DNA from: Catonia carolina
Taxonomy: Eukaryota; Arthropoda; Insecta; Hemiptera; Achilidae
Assembly: GCA_035578175.1 (NCBI GenBank)
Contig: JAQMRL010000002.1
Coordinates: forward strand, 93,908,748-93,972,747
Length of the DNA stretch: 64,000 nt
Direction: 5' to 3'
Made by a program: the position numbers and the translations under genes. Positions 48,173 to 57,016 of this stretch are shown piece by piece. The notes beneath the pieces are model-generated. The model saw only the letters and a program-made list of their open reading frames with translations. It was not told the origin of the DNA and did no database searches. Positions within the stretch are counted from its first letter, which is position 1. Each line of letters opens with the position of its first letter.

Positions 48173-50842
48173 TTATAGGAAGTCGTGGAATGGCTGTTTG
48201 ATTTTTGTCTGCGGTGGGCGAATGGCTTCGTAGATTGCTCTGACAGCTGGCTGTACAGAGCGTTGACCTTTGTCGTGCAGGACTCTCGAAGTTCGCTGGA
48301 TGAACTCCTCCAGGGTGGGGGTTTGGAGATATTTATGGATGGAATTGTTGTTAATGGTGTAGTGGAGTTGGGCGATTTGTCTTAGAATGCGGTTATGAAG
48401 AGCGGAAAGTTTTCGTTTGTTGGAGTGGGACAGGATGGGCCACCAAACTGGTGCCCCGTAAATGAGAAAGGATCTGATGATAGCCGTGTATATTAGGATT
48501 TTTAGAGGGGTTCTAAGTGATGGAGAGCGAAGAAGAGGGGTGAGTTTATAGAGGAGGACTCTGCCTTTGGTGATCTTTTCCCGGACGTGATGGCTGAATG
48601 TAAGACGCCTGTCGAAGGTGATGCCAAGATACTTAACCGTAGAAGCCCACGGCAGGTCGTGGCCTTCGATCCTAAGCTGCCGTGGTTGTGCTTGATGCCT
48701 GGAGAAATTTATGGCCGTGCACTTCTTCGGGTTAAGTGTCATCTTCCAATCTTGGCACCAGGCTGACGTCCTGTCCAGTTGATCTTGCAGCTTGTGCGTG
48801 TTGAAATGGATGTTAGGGCTGGATCGCATGTACATCGTGTCATCGGCGTACAGGCTCTGGGAGATGGAAGGGATGAGGGGGATGTCATTGGCGTAGAGAA
48901 GGTACAGGCGAGGGGCGATGACTGACCCTTGGGGAACGCCTGCTTGTATGGGGCGGATTGTGGAGGAGACGTTGTTGAAGGCGGGGTGGGTGGTGGCCAC
49001 GAAGAAATGGCGACCGGTCAGGTACGAGTGTAGAAGTCGGATGTCGGGTGGGGGTAAGATTTTTGTGGCTTTAAACAGCAATCCGAACAGCCACACCTTA
49101 TCGAAGGCCGCCTGGAAATCCAGGAGGACTGCGGTGGTGTGCTGGTTGGAGTTTTGGGCATCGATGAGGTTGGAGGTCACTCTTAGGAGTTGGTGGGTGG
49201 TAGAGTGACCTTGGCGGAACCCGAATTGCTCGGGGCGCACGACAGTTTCGATGTGGTGATTTATGTGTGGAAGGATAAGTTTTTCGAAGAGTTTAGATAG
49301 GATCGGGAGTAGAGATATAGGTCTGTAGCTGGCAGGATCGGTGGGTGGTTTTCCGGGTTTAGGAATCAAGACCACTTTGGAAGTTTTCCATTGGACGGGG
49401 AAATATTGAAGGGCAATGGCTGCATTGAATATTGTGAGGAGGTGGGACTTTAATTTAGGAGGGGAGTTTAGGATGGCCATGCCGGTGATTCCGTCATGGC
49501 CGGGGGCCTTTTTAGGGTGGGTGGAGCGTAGGACGTTCTGGAGATCAACTTCAGTGAAGGTAGGAATAGCGGAGGGGGTGGGGTCTTGCATACGGCGGAG
49601 TACGGTGGAGATAACTTTCGCCTCTCGCCGTGGTTTAGGATGTGCGGTTGGGGTGGTGAAGTGGGATTCTAGGTGGTCGGCGAAGGTGTTTGCTACCTGT
49701 TGGGCCGAGTACACCAGACCAGTTGATGTCTGCAACGGGCTGGGGTGGCGCTGCTGCCCTAGCAGTGCCCTGGTGGCTTCCCATGGTTGGCCTCTCTCAT
49801 CCAGGGTGTCAAGGTACTCCTCCCACTTCTCTTGACGATCTTCCTGGAGGAGGCGGGTGCAGACAGCTGCTGCTCTGTTAAAGGCCACCTTGTGAAGTGG
49901 CGCTCGGGTCGTCATCCACAGGCGGCGGCATCGGCGGCGGTCCTGGATGGCCTGTTGTACTCGGGGAGGTAGCTTGGAGCGGTGAGGAGGTGGAGGGGGG
50001 CGAGAGCTATGTTTTAGGGCGGATTGGAGACAGTGGGTGACAAGATGGACATGGTCGTCTAATTCGGAAGTGGTTCTGATTACGGGGACGTCATCTGGAA
50101 GGGTGTCGTTAACAAGGGAGTGGTATGTGGGCCAGGAAGTTGTGGGTCGCCTGGGAGGGTGTTTGGAGACTACATCCGGGGGGCGGAAAGAAAAAAGAAC
50201 TGGTAGGTGGTCTGAAGAAAGGTCGTTAAGGACTGTAGTTGTTGGCGGAAGCGGGAGGGATATTCCTATACCGAAGTCTAGGATATCCGGGGAGTGGGTA
50301 GGGTTGTTTGATACATGGGTGGGTGTGTCCGGGATATGGAGTGAAGTAGTGAGTGGGGCGTGGCGGAGGAAACGCACAAGGGCGACGCCGGAGGGGTTGG
50401 TGGCGGAGCATCCGAAGTCGGTGTGTTTACTATTCCAGTCTCCGGCGATGAAGGCTGGCTGCTGGAAATCGAAGAGCTGTTTTAAGGCAGAGTCGCGGTA
50501 GGGGATTTGCGGGGGTTTATATAGAGAGACGAAGGTTATGGGGATAAGGTTGAGTGGCACAGTGACGGCTATATGCTCTATGGACGGAATGGGAGTGTGA
50601 GGGACGACATTGTGTGAGAGACGCCTATGTACCAGGATGGCGACGCCTCCTGCAGCAACGCCGTCCGTCGGTCGGTCCGCACGGTAGATGACGTACGGGG
50701 AGAGACGGAAGGTGTGTCGTGGTTGGAGGTGGGTTTCCTGGAGGAGGGCGACGTCTACGTTGTACTCCTGCAGGAATCGACGGAGGTCGTTTAGTTGGCG
50801 TCGGATCCCATTGCCATTCCACGATAAAATAGAAAGGGCCAT
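48173..50842 (-). CDS. LINE-B ORF2: endonuclease-reverse transcriptase
   Basis: 889 codons. The apurinic-type endonuclease occupies about 3-220 with LSWNGNGI (6-13), LLQETHL (33-39), AGDWNSKH (133-140) and the catalytic SSDHLPVL (209-216). Reverse transcriptase is at about 440-720 with SYRPISLLPI (505-514), VLLDFQAAFDKVW (572-584), GVPQGSVIAP (635-644) and catalytic YADD (665-668). After it comes CTAINFSRH, then YLGITFDRRLTFSHH and a thumb region (SFLIYGAPVWW). No RNase H domain, as in Jockey-clade elements. It would nick DNA and prime cDNA synthesis at the target. No stop or frameshift interrupts it. ATG directly abuts the ORF1 stop. Confidence 0.93.
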   Translation of the reverse strand: MALSILSWNGNGIRRQLNDLRRFLQEYNVDVALLQETHLQPRHTFRLSPYVIYRADRPTDGVAAGGVAILVHRRLSHNVVPHTPIPSIEHIAVTVPLNLIPITFVSLYKPPQIPYRDSALKQLFDFQQPAFIAGDWNSKHTDFGCSATNPSGVALVRFLRHAPLTTSLHIPDTPTHVSNNPTHSPDILDFGIGISLPLPPTTTVLNDLSSDHLPVLFSFRPPDVVSKHPPRRPTTSWPTYHSLVNDTLPDDVPVIRTTSELDDHVHLVTHCLQSALKHSSRPPPPPHRSKLPPRVQQAIQDRRRCRRLWMTTRAPLHKVAFNRAAAVCTRLLQEDRQEKWEEYLDTLDERGQPWEATRALLGQQRHPSPLQTSTGLVYSAQQVANTFADHLESHFTTPTAHPKPRREAKVISTVLRRMQDPTPSAIPTFTEVDLQNVLRSTHPKKAPGHDGITGMAILNSPPKLKSHLLTIFNAAIALQYFPVQWKTSKVVLIPKPGKPPTDPASYRPISLLPILSKLFEKLILPHINHHIETVVRPEQFGFRQGHSTTHQLLRVTSNLIDAQNSNQHTTAVLLDFQAAFDKVWLFGLLFKATKILPPPDIRLLHSYLTGRHFFVATTHPAFNNVSSTIRPIQAGVPQGSVIAPRLYLLYANDIPLIPSISQSLYADDTMYMRSSPNIHFNTHKLQDQLDRTSAWCQDWKMTLNPKKCTAINFSRHQAQPRQLRIEGHDLPWASTVKYLGITFDRRLTFSHHVREKITKGRVLLYKLTPLLRSPSLRTPLKILIYTAIIRSFLIYGAPVWWPILSHSNKRKLSALHNRILRQIAQLHYTINNNSIHKYLQTPTLEEFIQRTSRVLHDKGQRSVQPAVRAIYEAIRPPQTKIKQPFHDFL

Positions 50843-52081
50843 TTATGCGAGGAGGGCGGGCAGGGACGTGATAATGATGGAAATAATTTCGGAGGAGTCG
50901 GTTGCAGCGGATAATTTAGGTAAGGTTGTTAGGACCCAAGAGATAAACTTTTGGGACGTGAGGAGTGATAGAAGGGGGCCCAGCGGGTTGGATGCTGGGG
51001 GTGAGGTTTGTTGTGGTGCAGGGTTTCTAGATTTAGGCAGTGTTGGGAATTCGGCCGGCTTGAACAAGTAGACCGGCGTGGCGGGAACGGGAGTAGGGCG
51101 TGGTTTTTGTGGCGGTTTAGGTTGGGGTTTGTGCGGTGCGGGTGGGTTGTTTTTAGGTTGTTTGAATATGGTTTTCTTGTAGGAAATACTCTGGGGCGGG
51201 AGGGTCTGGGACGGGGTTTGAACCGAACTCGACGGAGCATCTAGAAGCGGCGATTTGGACGTGGTGGTGGGCGCGGCTGGCTTCTTCTTTTGTTGCACGA
51301 GGCGGGTGTGGTGCGGGCACCCTCTGTAATTCGCAGTGTGATCGCCCTCGCAGTTACAACAAGTAATCTGCTCGGGTTCACACACCTTGGCGTCGTGTTC
51401 ACCCCCGCATTTAACGCAGCGCGGGGGGTGATGGCAGTTTACGGAGGAATGCCCGTAGCGCTGACAGCGGAAGCATTGTGGCAGGCCTGGTCTGGCTTTA
51501 AATGCTTCCACTGTCACCTCGATGTGGAACAAATGAGAAAGATCGTAAATTTTGTCATAACCGGTATTTTTCTTGATTTTCACCAGGTGGACGTTAATAG
51601 GCTTGCCGCCCTTGCCCTTCAGTGGTTGGCAGTGCGTGACGGCGAAGCCTAGTTCAGTAAGCACTTGTATGAGTTCCGACGGAGCTAAGCTATGATGGAG
51701 GCCTTTTATAGCGACCTTCAGCTCCGTCGGTTCGTCCACATGGTAGCTGTGGAAGGCAATGCCACCAGAGATGAAAATGCCCTTTACGGTATGATAATCC
51801 AGGATGTCCTGCGCGTAAAGGGCGTATGTGTTACCTTTTGATTTGATGGTAACATCTTTTGCAGTGGCATTGCTTATTTCCAAAGCTAACTTAGGCCATT
51901 CCGGTGGCGCTCTAAAGACTAACGGTGGTATTTTGTTTTTCGTTACCTGTTTAGGTTGCGGCTGCTGTTGTGTAGTTCCAGGCTGAGTTGGTGAAGCCGA
52001 ACGCTTTTTCTTATTACTAACGGTTTCCCAGCCGGCTGCGCCTTCGTTGGTTTCCGTTTGATTATTGGAATCGATTTCCAT
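50843..52081 (-). CDS. LINE-B ORF1: Gag-like nucleic-acid-binding protein
   Basis: 412 codons. Residues 1-50 are polar and Gln/Lys-rich. About 55-200 form the RRM-like fold normal in Jockey ORF1 proteins (TVKGIFISGGIAFHSYHVD, TELKVAIKGLHHSL). Three zinc knuckles follow: C203-X2-C-X4-H-X4-C216, C222-X2-C-X3-H-X4-C234 and C241-X2-C-X3-H-X6-C255 (NYRGC). A Pro/Gln-rich linker comes next, then a hydrophobic C-terminus. The protein would coat the element RNA. It ends in TAA immediately before the ORF2 ATG (TAAATG), which suggests ORF2 is translated by termination-reinitiation. The start is the first ATG after a 252-bp leader. No defects seen. Confidence 0.92.
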   Translation of the reverse strand: MEIDSNNQTETNEGAAGWETVSNKKKRSASPTQPGTTQQQPQPKQVTKNKIPPLVFRAPPEWPKLALEISNATAKDVTIKSKGNTYALYAQDILDYHTVKGIFISGGIAFHSYHVDEPTELKVAIKGLHHSLAPSELIQVLTELGFAVTHCQPLKGKGGKPINVHLVKIKKNTGYDKIYDLSHLFHIEVTVEAFKARPGLPQCFRCQRYGHSSVNCHHPPRCVKCGGEHDAKVCEPEQITCCNCEGDHTANYRGCPHHTRLVQQKKKPAAPTTTSKSPLLDAPSSSVQTPSQTLPPQSISYKKTIFKQPKNNPPAPHKPQPKPPQKPRPTPVPATPVYLFKPAEFPTLPKSRNPAPQQTSPPASNPLGPLLSLLTSQKFISWVLTTLPKLSAATDSSEIISIIITSLPALLA

Positions 52082-52345
52082 TTTTAGATTATCAGTCCGT
52101 ATAAAAACGGCTATTACACAGCACTAAACTAAACTTAAAATAAATTATTCACTTAACTAATAACTAAATACTGATAATTAAACTAAAAACGTTGGTATTT
52201 CCCAACCATTGTTAATATACACTAGTAACACAATAGATAGAACTTTCACAAATGGTGAACACCTCTGACTGCACGTAGGCAATATTAACGGAGCACACAC
52301 ATGCGTCTCGCTCGGTAGTTAGAACGAGACTATATGAGCTCCGCG

Positions 52346-52492
52346 GACCGATACCGTTGTTTAAATACCTTCCACGCGAGTCCCCTTCCAGGTGGAGGGG
52401 AAACACTCCTTACTGCGTGTCGGCAGCGCTAGTCACGGCCGGTTCTGGAACCGTATGCATATCGCTGATAATGGTGGGAGCCGCTGGCGACA
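52346..52492 (-). repeat. gypsy 3' LTR, proximal part (U3 side)
   Basis: Identical by eye to 57075-57221. It contains the end of the pol frame (stop at 52410) and the TATTTAA promoter element, now separated from the rest of the LTR by LINE-B. Confidence 0.95.
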
Positions 52493-55400
52493 ACTCCCCC
52501 CCGTCTAGGCGTCTGCATACGGTTGCAGGAGGTTCAGCGGGGTCTTGCTCCGGGGCGTTCGGTGTATCAGCTGTTGGTGGAGCAGCCTTCATTCTGGAGA
52601 GATGGACCTTAAGCCGGCTACCATTCTTGTCGACTTCGTATACCTGTCCTTTATTCTGCAACACCTTGAATGGTCCCTCCCAAGGTGCCTCGAATCCGGC
52701 GTATCGTCCATGTCCACTCGGTCCAGCGTGTCGCCTAACAAACACCCAGTCGTTTTCCTGAAAGACTGGTGCCATTCCTCGTTCTTCCCCGAACTTCTTT
52801 TGTTGATACCTCCTCTGCCGTTCCGCCGCCTCTTGTTCTCTTTGTTCGACTGGCGGTGTAAACTCCTCGGCATTTGGGTGGAGCCAATCTCCCGGTCTCT
52901 TCAACTTCCTCCCTGTGAGCAGCACGCTCGGTGGCATACCGGTTGCTGCATTTCCTCGGTTCCGCAGGGCGAATAGCACGCGTGGAATACTCAGGTCCCA
53001 AGTTAAATGTTCGAAATCTTGCTCAAGGGCTATTCGCAGCGTTTTTTTAATCTCTTCATTGCGTCGTTCCGTCGGGTTCGCTCTGGGATGGTAGACGGGA
53101 GCGGTCCAATGCGTAATGTTCCGCTGCCGGCACAACTTCTTCCACAGCCGGCTTGTCAGTGCGGTGCCGTTGTCAGTCAAAAGGACAGCAGGATACCCCC
53201 AGCGGCAGAAGACTTCCTCTTCCAGGCAGTCGAAGATGGTTTTTGTGTCTGCGCGTGGGACGGGTTTTGCTTCGACCCACCTAGAAAACAAATCGGTAAC
53301 CACTACCAGAAACCTGTTTCCTCGCTTGGTCTCCGGGTACGGGCCCATGATGTCAACGGCCACGTGCTTCCAGCATGTTGTTGGCTTTCTCACTCGTTGA
53401 TGGTCTGACGCAGGGTTTGGTCCTCGTTTATAGCGGGAACAAGTTCGGCACTCTCTGATGTATTTCCGTACGTCCATAGCTACTCCTGACCAGTCGTAAT
53501 CCTGGCCTATCGCTCGTCGAGTCTCCTCTGCTCCGGGGTGCCCTGCTTCTGGGGCATCGTGGTAATGGCGTATGACGGTAAGACGGCTGCTAGGCGGAAC
53601 GTATACGCCAGGCGGTCGCACGTGAGGGCCAGTACTGCGTCGAGTTGTCCATATGAGGCCGTCGTCATCCACTCGGAGATTCTCGTCAGCTGCGGACCCA
53701 GGAGTTTGCCGTATTTGTCGGCAGAAGGGGTCAGCGTTCTGTGCCTCCTTTACCTGCTGGAAGAGAGGAGCCGCGGTGATTTCTTGGAGTCGAGGTTGTG
53801 GGACGATGACTTCGTTGGTTGTACGACTCTTCTCCTCCGGGTGCAGCCGGTTCTCATCCTGCAACTCTTCGGTGCTTTCTTCTGCCGGATCCCGGGACAG
53901 CAAGTCTGGTAATTCATTTTCTCGCCCAGGACAGTGCTCAAGTTCGAACTTAAAGCTCTGAACCAACAAGGCCCAGCGGGCGTATTTTGTCTTCTGCCCG
54001 GTTGCCTGTTTGAGCCAAGTTAGTGCTTTGTTGTCCGTTCTCAGGATGAAATGGCGATCCTCGAGATACGGCCGATAGCGTTTTATCGCCCACACCAAAG
54101 CGAGGCACTCCAATTCATTCGAATGGTACTTCTTTTCCGCATCGCGCAATTTTGCACTAGCGTAAGAGATGATCCTCCGTTCTCCGCTTTCGGTCAGTTG
54201 ATACAGCACGGCACCTATTCCCTTCTGGCTGGCGTCAGTTTGCAACACCATTGGAAGTTCTGGATCTGGCCTGGATAACTGCAGTGGTTGATTGAACGCC
54301 TGGCGAATCTTCTCGAAGGCTTGTTGAGCGCCTTCCGTCCATTTCCAACTCCTTCCTCGCAATAGATCTGTCAATGGCTCGGATATTTCTGCAAAACGAG
54401 GAATGTATTCCCGTAACCAGTTGCATGTGCCCAAAAACTTCTGTAGTTCTTTCTTGCAGCTCGGTGCCTTGTGGTTGACGATGGCTTGCAGGTGCTGCGT
54501 CTGCGGTATATTGCCGGCGGGGGTGATCTCATGCCCCAAATAAGAAACCTGGTCCCGGCCAAATTTGCACTTTTCCAGGGAACAGGTCAAGTGGTGCATC
54601 TGAAGTCGTTCCAGTACGAGGTCGAGATGGCGGAGATGATCGTCCCAGTTTTCCGAATAGACGACGATATCGTCCAGATACACCAGGCAGCAGTGACGAA
54701 GGAGACCGGTGAGGACGTCTTGCATTAGTCGCTGGAACGTGCTGGGTGAATTTTTTAGGCCAAACGGCATGACACGAAATTGATATCGGCCGCCATCTGG
54801 AACTGAGAAAGCCGTAAAATGCTTGGCCGACTCCTCCATCGGAATTTGCCAATAACCACTCTTCAGATCGATGGTGGAGAAGATTCGAGCGCTGCCCAGG
54901 TCTTTAATGGTCTCATGGATGAGTGGCAGCTGCGAGTCTACATCCTCGGTGAGTTCGTTCAATCGCCTAAAGTCGACACAAAAGCGAGGGGTAGAATCTT
55001 TCTTCTTCGCGATGACGATTGGCGAGTTGTAGGGCGATGTCGTGGGTTCTATTACGTCCTGTTTCAGCATTTCTTCGACTTGATCCCTTATGATTCGTTT
55101 CTTCTCTTCGCTGTACCTGTACATCGGCAGCCGAAATGGTTTGCTTCCTTCTTTTAGTTTAATTTCGTGCACCATGGACCGTGTTACTCGAAGAGGGTCG
55201 CTGGAGAATACTACTTTATGTCGCTTTAGAATGGCTTCTAATTCTTCCTGCACTGCCACGGGAGCTGCATTTGTCAAGGCGGTCCAGTCAATCACCGTAC
55301 TCTCAGATTCGAGCCTATCATGCCAGAAGATCGTCTTGCGGTTCTCGCAACCCAAGTGTAAGCAGCCACGGCTGTAGTCAAGTACGGCCTGATGTTTCTT

Positions 55401-55744
55401 TAGCCAGTCGTGTCCCAGGATCACTTCTTCTCGGAGCCCTGGTACTAGAAGAAACTTCGTGGTTATTCTCATACCTCCGCATAAGATTTCCGTTTCAACC
55501 TCTTCGGTAGCCTGGCAAGTAGTACTGTTGAGCGCTAGATCGATGCTGGTAGTTTGCTGTGTTCTTTTTCCTTCCATGGGCAATAAGTCTGCTCGTGCGA
55601 AGCTCAAGTTGGCCGCTGAGTCAATCGCTGCTCTTACAAGTTGTCCCGCAACTTGTACAGTAATTCTCGGGATGTCAGAGCCTAGTTGGTTGAGGGCCCC
55701 GGTCGATTGCTTGCCCGGGGCCCCTGGTCGTTTCCCTGCTTCGC
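52410..55744 (-). CDS. pol: gypsy Pol: protease, reverse transcriptase, RNase H, integrase
   Basis: The frame opens after a TAA at about 55747 and overlaps the end of gag in the -1 register, so it is probably made by frameshifting; no canonical slippery heptamer was found. The longest frame with a start-like codon begins at 55607 (1065 residues), so numbering is from there. Protease lies before it and reads IDSAANLSF, with Ala where DTG/DSG is usual. RT covers about 155-360, with VDFRRLN, FSTIDLKSGYWQI and catalytic YLDD (310-313). RNase H covers about 450-570 (TDAS at 457, ELE at 498, TDN at 524). Integrase has an H2C2 zinc site (about 681-723), then catalytic D752, D812 and E847, a perfect DD35E, and a GPF-type C-terminal module. 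The end crosses the polypurine tract and stops inside the 3' LTR. No inactivating stop or frameshift seen. Confidence 0.92.
52493..52507 (-). promoter_or_regulatory. gypsy polypurine tract
   Basis: Minus-strand GACGGGGGGGAGT ends directly at the 3' LTR. It would prime plus-strand DNA synthesis. It lies inside the pol frame and encodes the DGGE stretch. Confidence 0.75.
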
Positions 55745-57016
55745 CTTAAGGACCGGACAATCCCGGTGGAAGTGCCGTTCTGGACAGTAGTGGCACCAAG
55801 GGGCGAGACTACTTTTCCGTCGAGCCGATTTGTCTTCCATGGTCGCTCCTGTCGAGCCGCCTACTGGATTCAGCGAGCCCTGCCTAGGATCGCTGTGGCC
55901 TTCTAGCTTCTCTTTCTGCTTGAGTGTTGTCCGCATCTCCATTTCGTCCGCTTCAGCTAACATTGCTCGGTCGAGCAGTTCCTCGAAATCTTGAACGGGC
56001 GCTGCTCGTAGTTGCATTCGTATTTGTGGCCTAAGTTGCTCCACAAGCATTGGCAAAAACTCAGACACGCTACCGGGAGCAAGCCGACGTAAGAGTCTAG
56101 TCTTCTGCACCAGAAATAACTCTACGGACTCGTTCGGGCCTTGCTTCCTACCGTAGAGTTCGGACCATAATTTTGTGGTGGTCTGTAGCCCGCAATAGTT
56201 GTGTCGCAATCGGCTGACAAATTCGGGCCAATCAAGTTGTAGACCGTGGAATCGTTTGAACCACGTTGCTGCTTCTCCTCGTAGTTGTTTCTCGGCAAAT
56301 TCGACCCACTGTTCCTCTGGAATCCTCTGTTCTACTAATTGTGCCTGTATCCGGTTTAAAAACCGATCTGGATCTTCATGTGGTAGGCCGGTGAAGGTGG
56401 CGGTGAGCATGGCAGGTATAGCTGAGCGAATGGCCATTACTATGCGGTCTATGTCGTTGGGCGCCGTGTATGCAGTGTTGCCGACTGGCATGTAGCCGGT
56501 AGTATCATGGCTGGGTCCAGAAACTTCTGAACGATCAGGGCCCCACGTTGGGCGCCACTTGTCGCCGACCGGGGCCGACGACACGTGGCAGAACCTTACT
56601 TGTGAGTTTGGTGGCCCTGAAAAGGGCCGTTTGATTGGTTGGGGGTCCTGAAAAGGACCGTTGTAGTTGGAAGTTTGGTGGCCCTGAAAAGGGCCGTTGA
56701 AGGTGGCCGGACGCGGCGAGCTGGCGTGTGTAGTGCGGTGTCCGAAGGGTGACGGCTCGGCTACCGGATTCAGGCCTAGCCTTCCCTCAGCGGCAGTTGG
56801 GTCCCCACTGCAGCGTGACAGTGGTGGCCCCCAGAGCCCCGCAGTGTCGGGTCGGCGTAGGCCGTCGGCCGATAGCGCGGCCGAGGCGGTTCCCTCCGGG
56901 CCTGCGCTAACCTCCGTCTTCACAGTGGTGTCGGCTGACCGGTGCGGGAATGAGGCGTCCGCCACCGGTAGCGTCGTCCAGGGATGGCTTCGTCCGGGCT
57001 CGGCTGGGCTGTTCAT
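55682..57016 (-). CDS. gag: gypsy Gag, frame opening within the LTR
   Basis: 444 codons from ATG 57016 to TAG. Residues 1-152 are encoded by the LTR, and about 153-159 by the primer-binding site. The first ATG after the predicted start site is this one, with A at -3. A second candidate start is Met176 (MPVGNTAYTAPNDIDRIVMA), which would give a conventional 269-residue Gag. The N-terminal part is Pro/Ser-rich with three PF repeats (FNGPFQGHQ, YNGPFQDPQ, KRPFSGPP). A capsid-like helical region follows (DPDRFLNRIQAQLVEQRIP, EKQLRGEAATWFKRF, LWSELYGRKQGPNESVELF). Near the C-terminus CHYCPERHFHRDC is a zinc knuckle with irregular spacing. Gag builds the particle and binds RNA. It ends 60 nt inside the open pol frame, which is in the -1 register. 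Confidence 0.85.
   Translation of the reverse strand: MNSPAEPGRSHPWTTLPVADASFPHRSADTTVKTEVSAGPEGTASAALSADGLRRPDTAGLWGPPLSRCSGDPTAAEGRLGLNPVAEPSPFGHRTTHASSPRPATFNGPFQGHQTSNYNGPFQDPQPIKRPFSGPPNSQVRFCHVSSAPVGDKWRPTWGPDRSEVSGPSHDTTGYMPVGNTAYTAPNDIDRIVMAIRSAIPAMLTATFTGLPHEDPDRFLNRIQAQLVEQRIPEEQWVEFAEKQLRGEAATWFKRFHGLQLDWPEFVSRLRHNYCGLQTTTKLWSELYGRKQGPNESVELFLVQKTRLLRRLAPGSVSEFLPMLVEQLRPQIRMQLRAAPVQDFEELLDRAMLAEADEMEMRTTLKQKEKLEGHSDPRQGSLNPVGGSTGATMEDKSARRKSSLAPWCHYCPERHFHRDCPVLKAKQGNDQGPRASNRPGPSTN
56540..56557 (-). promoter_or_regulatory. gypsy primer-binding site
   Basis: Minus-strand TGGCGCCCAACGTGGGGC starts 2 nt after the 5' LTR. The TGG start pairs with a tRNA CCA end. TGGCGCCC-type sites are common in gypsy-like elements; the exact tRNA is not assigned. 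Confidence 0.8.

Larger units (their letters stand above)
47706..52333 (-). mobile_element. LINE-B: full-length Jockey-type non-LTR retrotransposon
   Basis: Inserted on the minus strand into the gypsy 3' LTR with a perfect 12-bp TSD, ATGAGCTCCGCG (47694-47705 and 52334-52345). Length is about 4.63 kb: a 5' UTR of about 252 bp, ORF1, ORF2 and a 3' region of about 467 bp. The 5' end on the minus strand begins ATAGTCTCGTTCT, with GAGACGC about 27 nt in, resembling the internal initiator plus downstream element of Jockey-type promoters. The 3' end is unusual: an A run of about 40 (48078-48117) is followed by another 370 bp ending in GAACTCGAACTCGAA, a short (CTCGAA) repeat. Both ORFs are open, so the copy looks young and possibly competent. 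Confidence 0.93.

Noticed and set aside
50037..50501. Long plus-strand frames opposite LINE-B and gypsy (e.g. 49416-49835, 52357-55749)
   Set aside because: They lie opposite strongly supported ORFs in high-GC DNA and show no family motifs.
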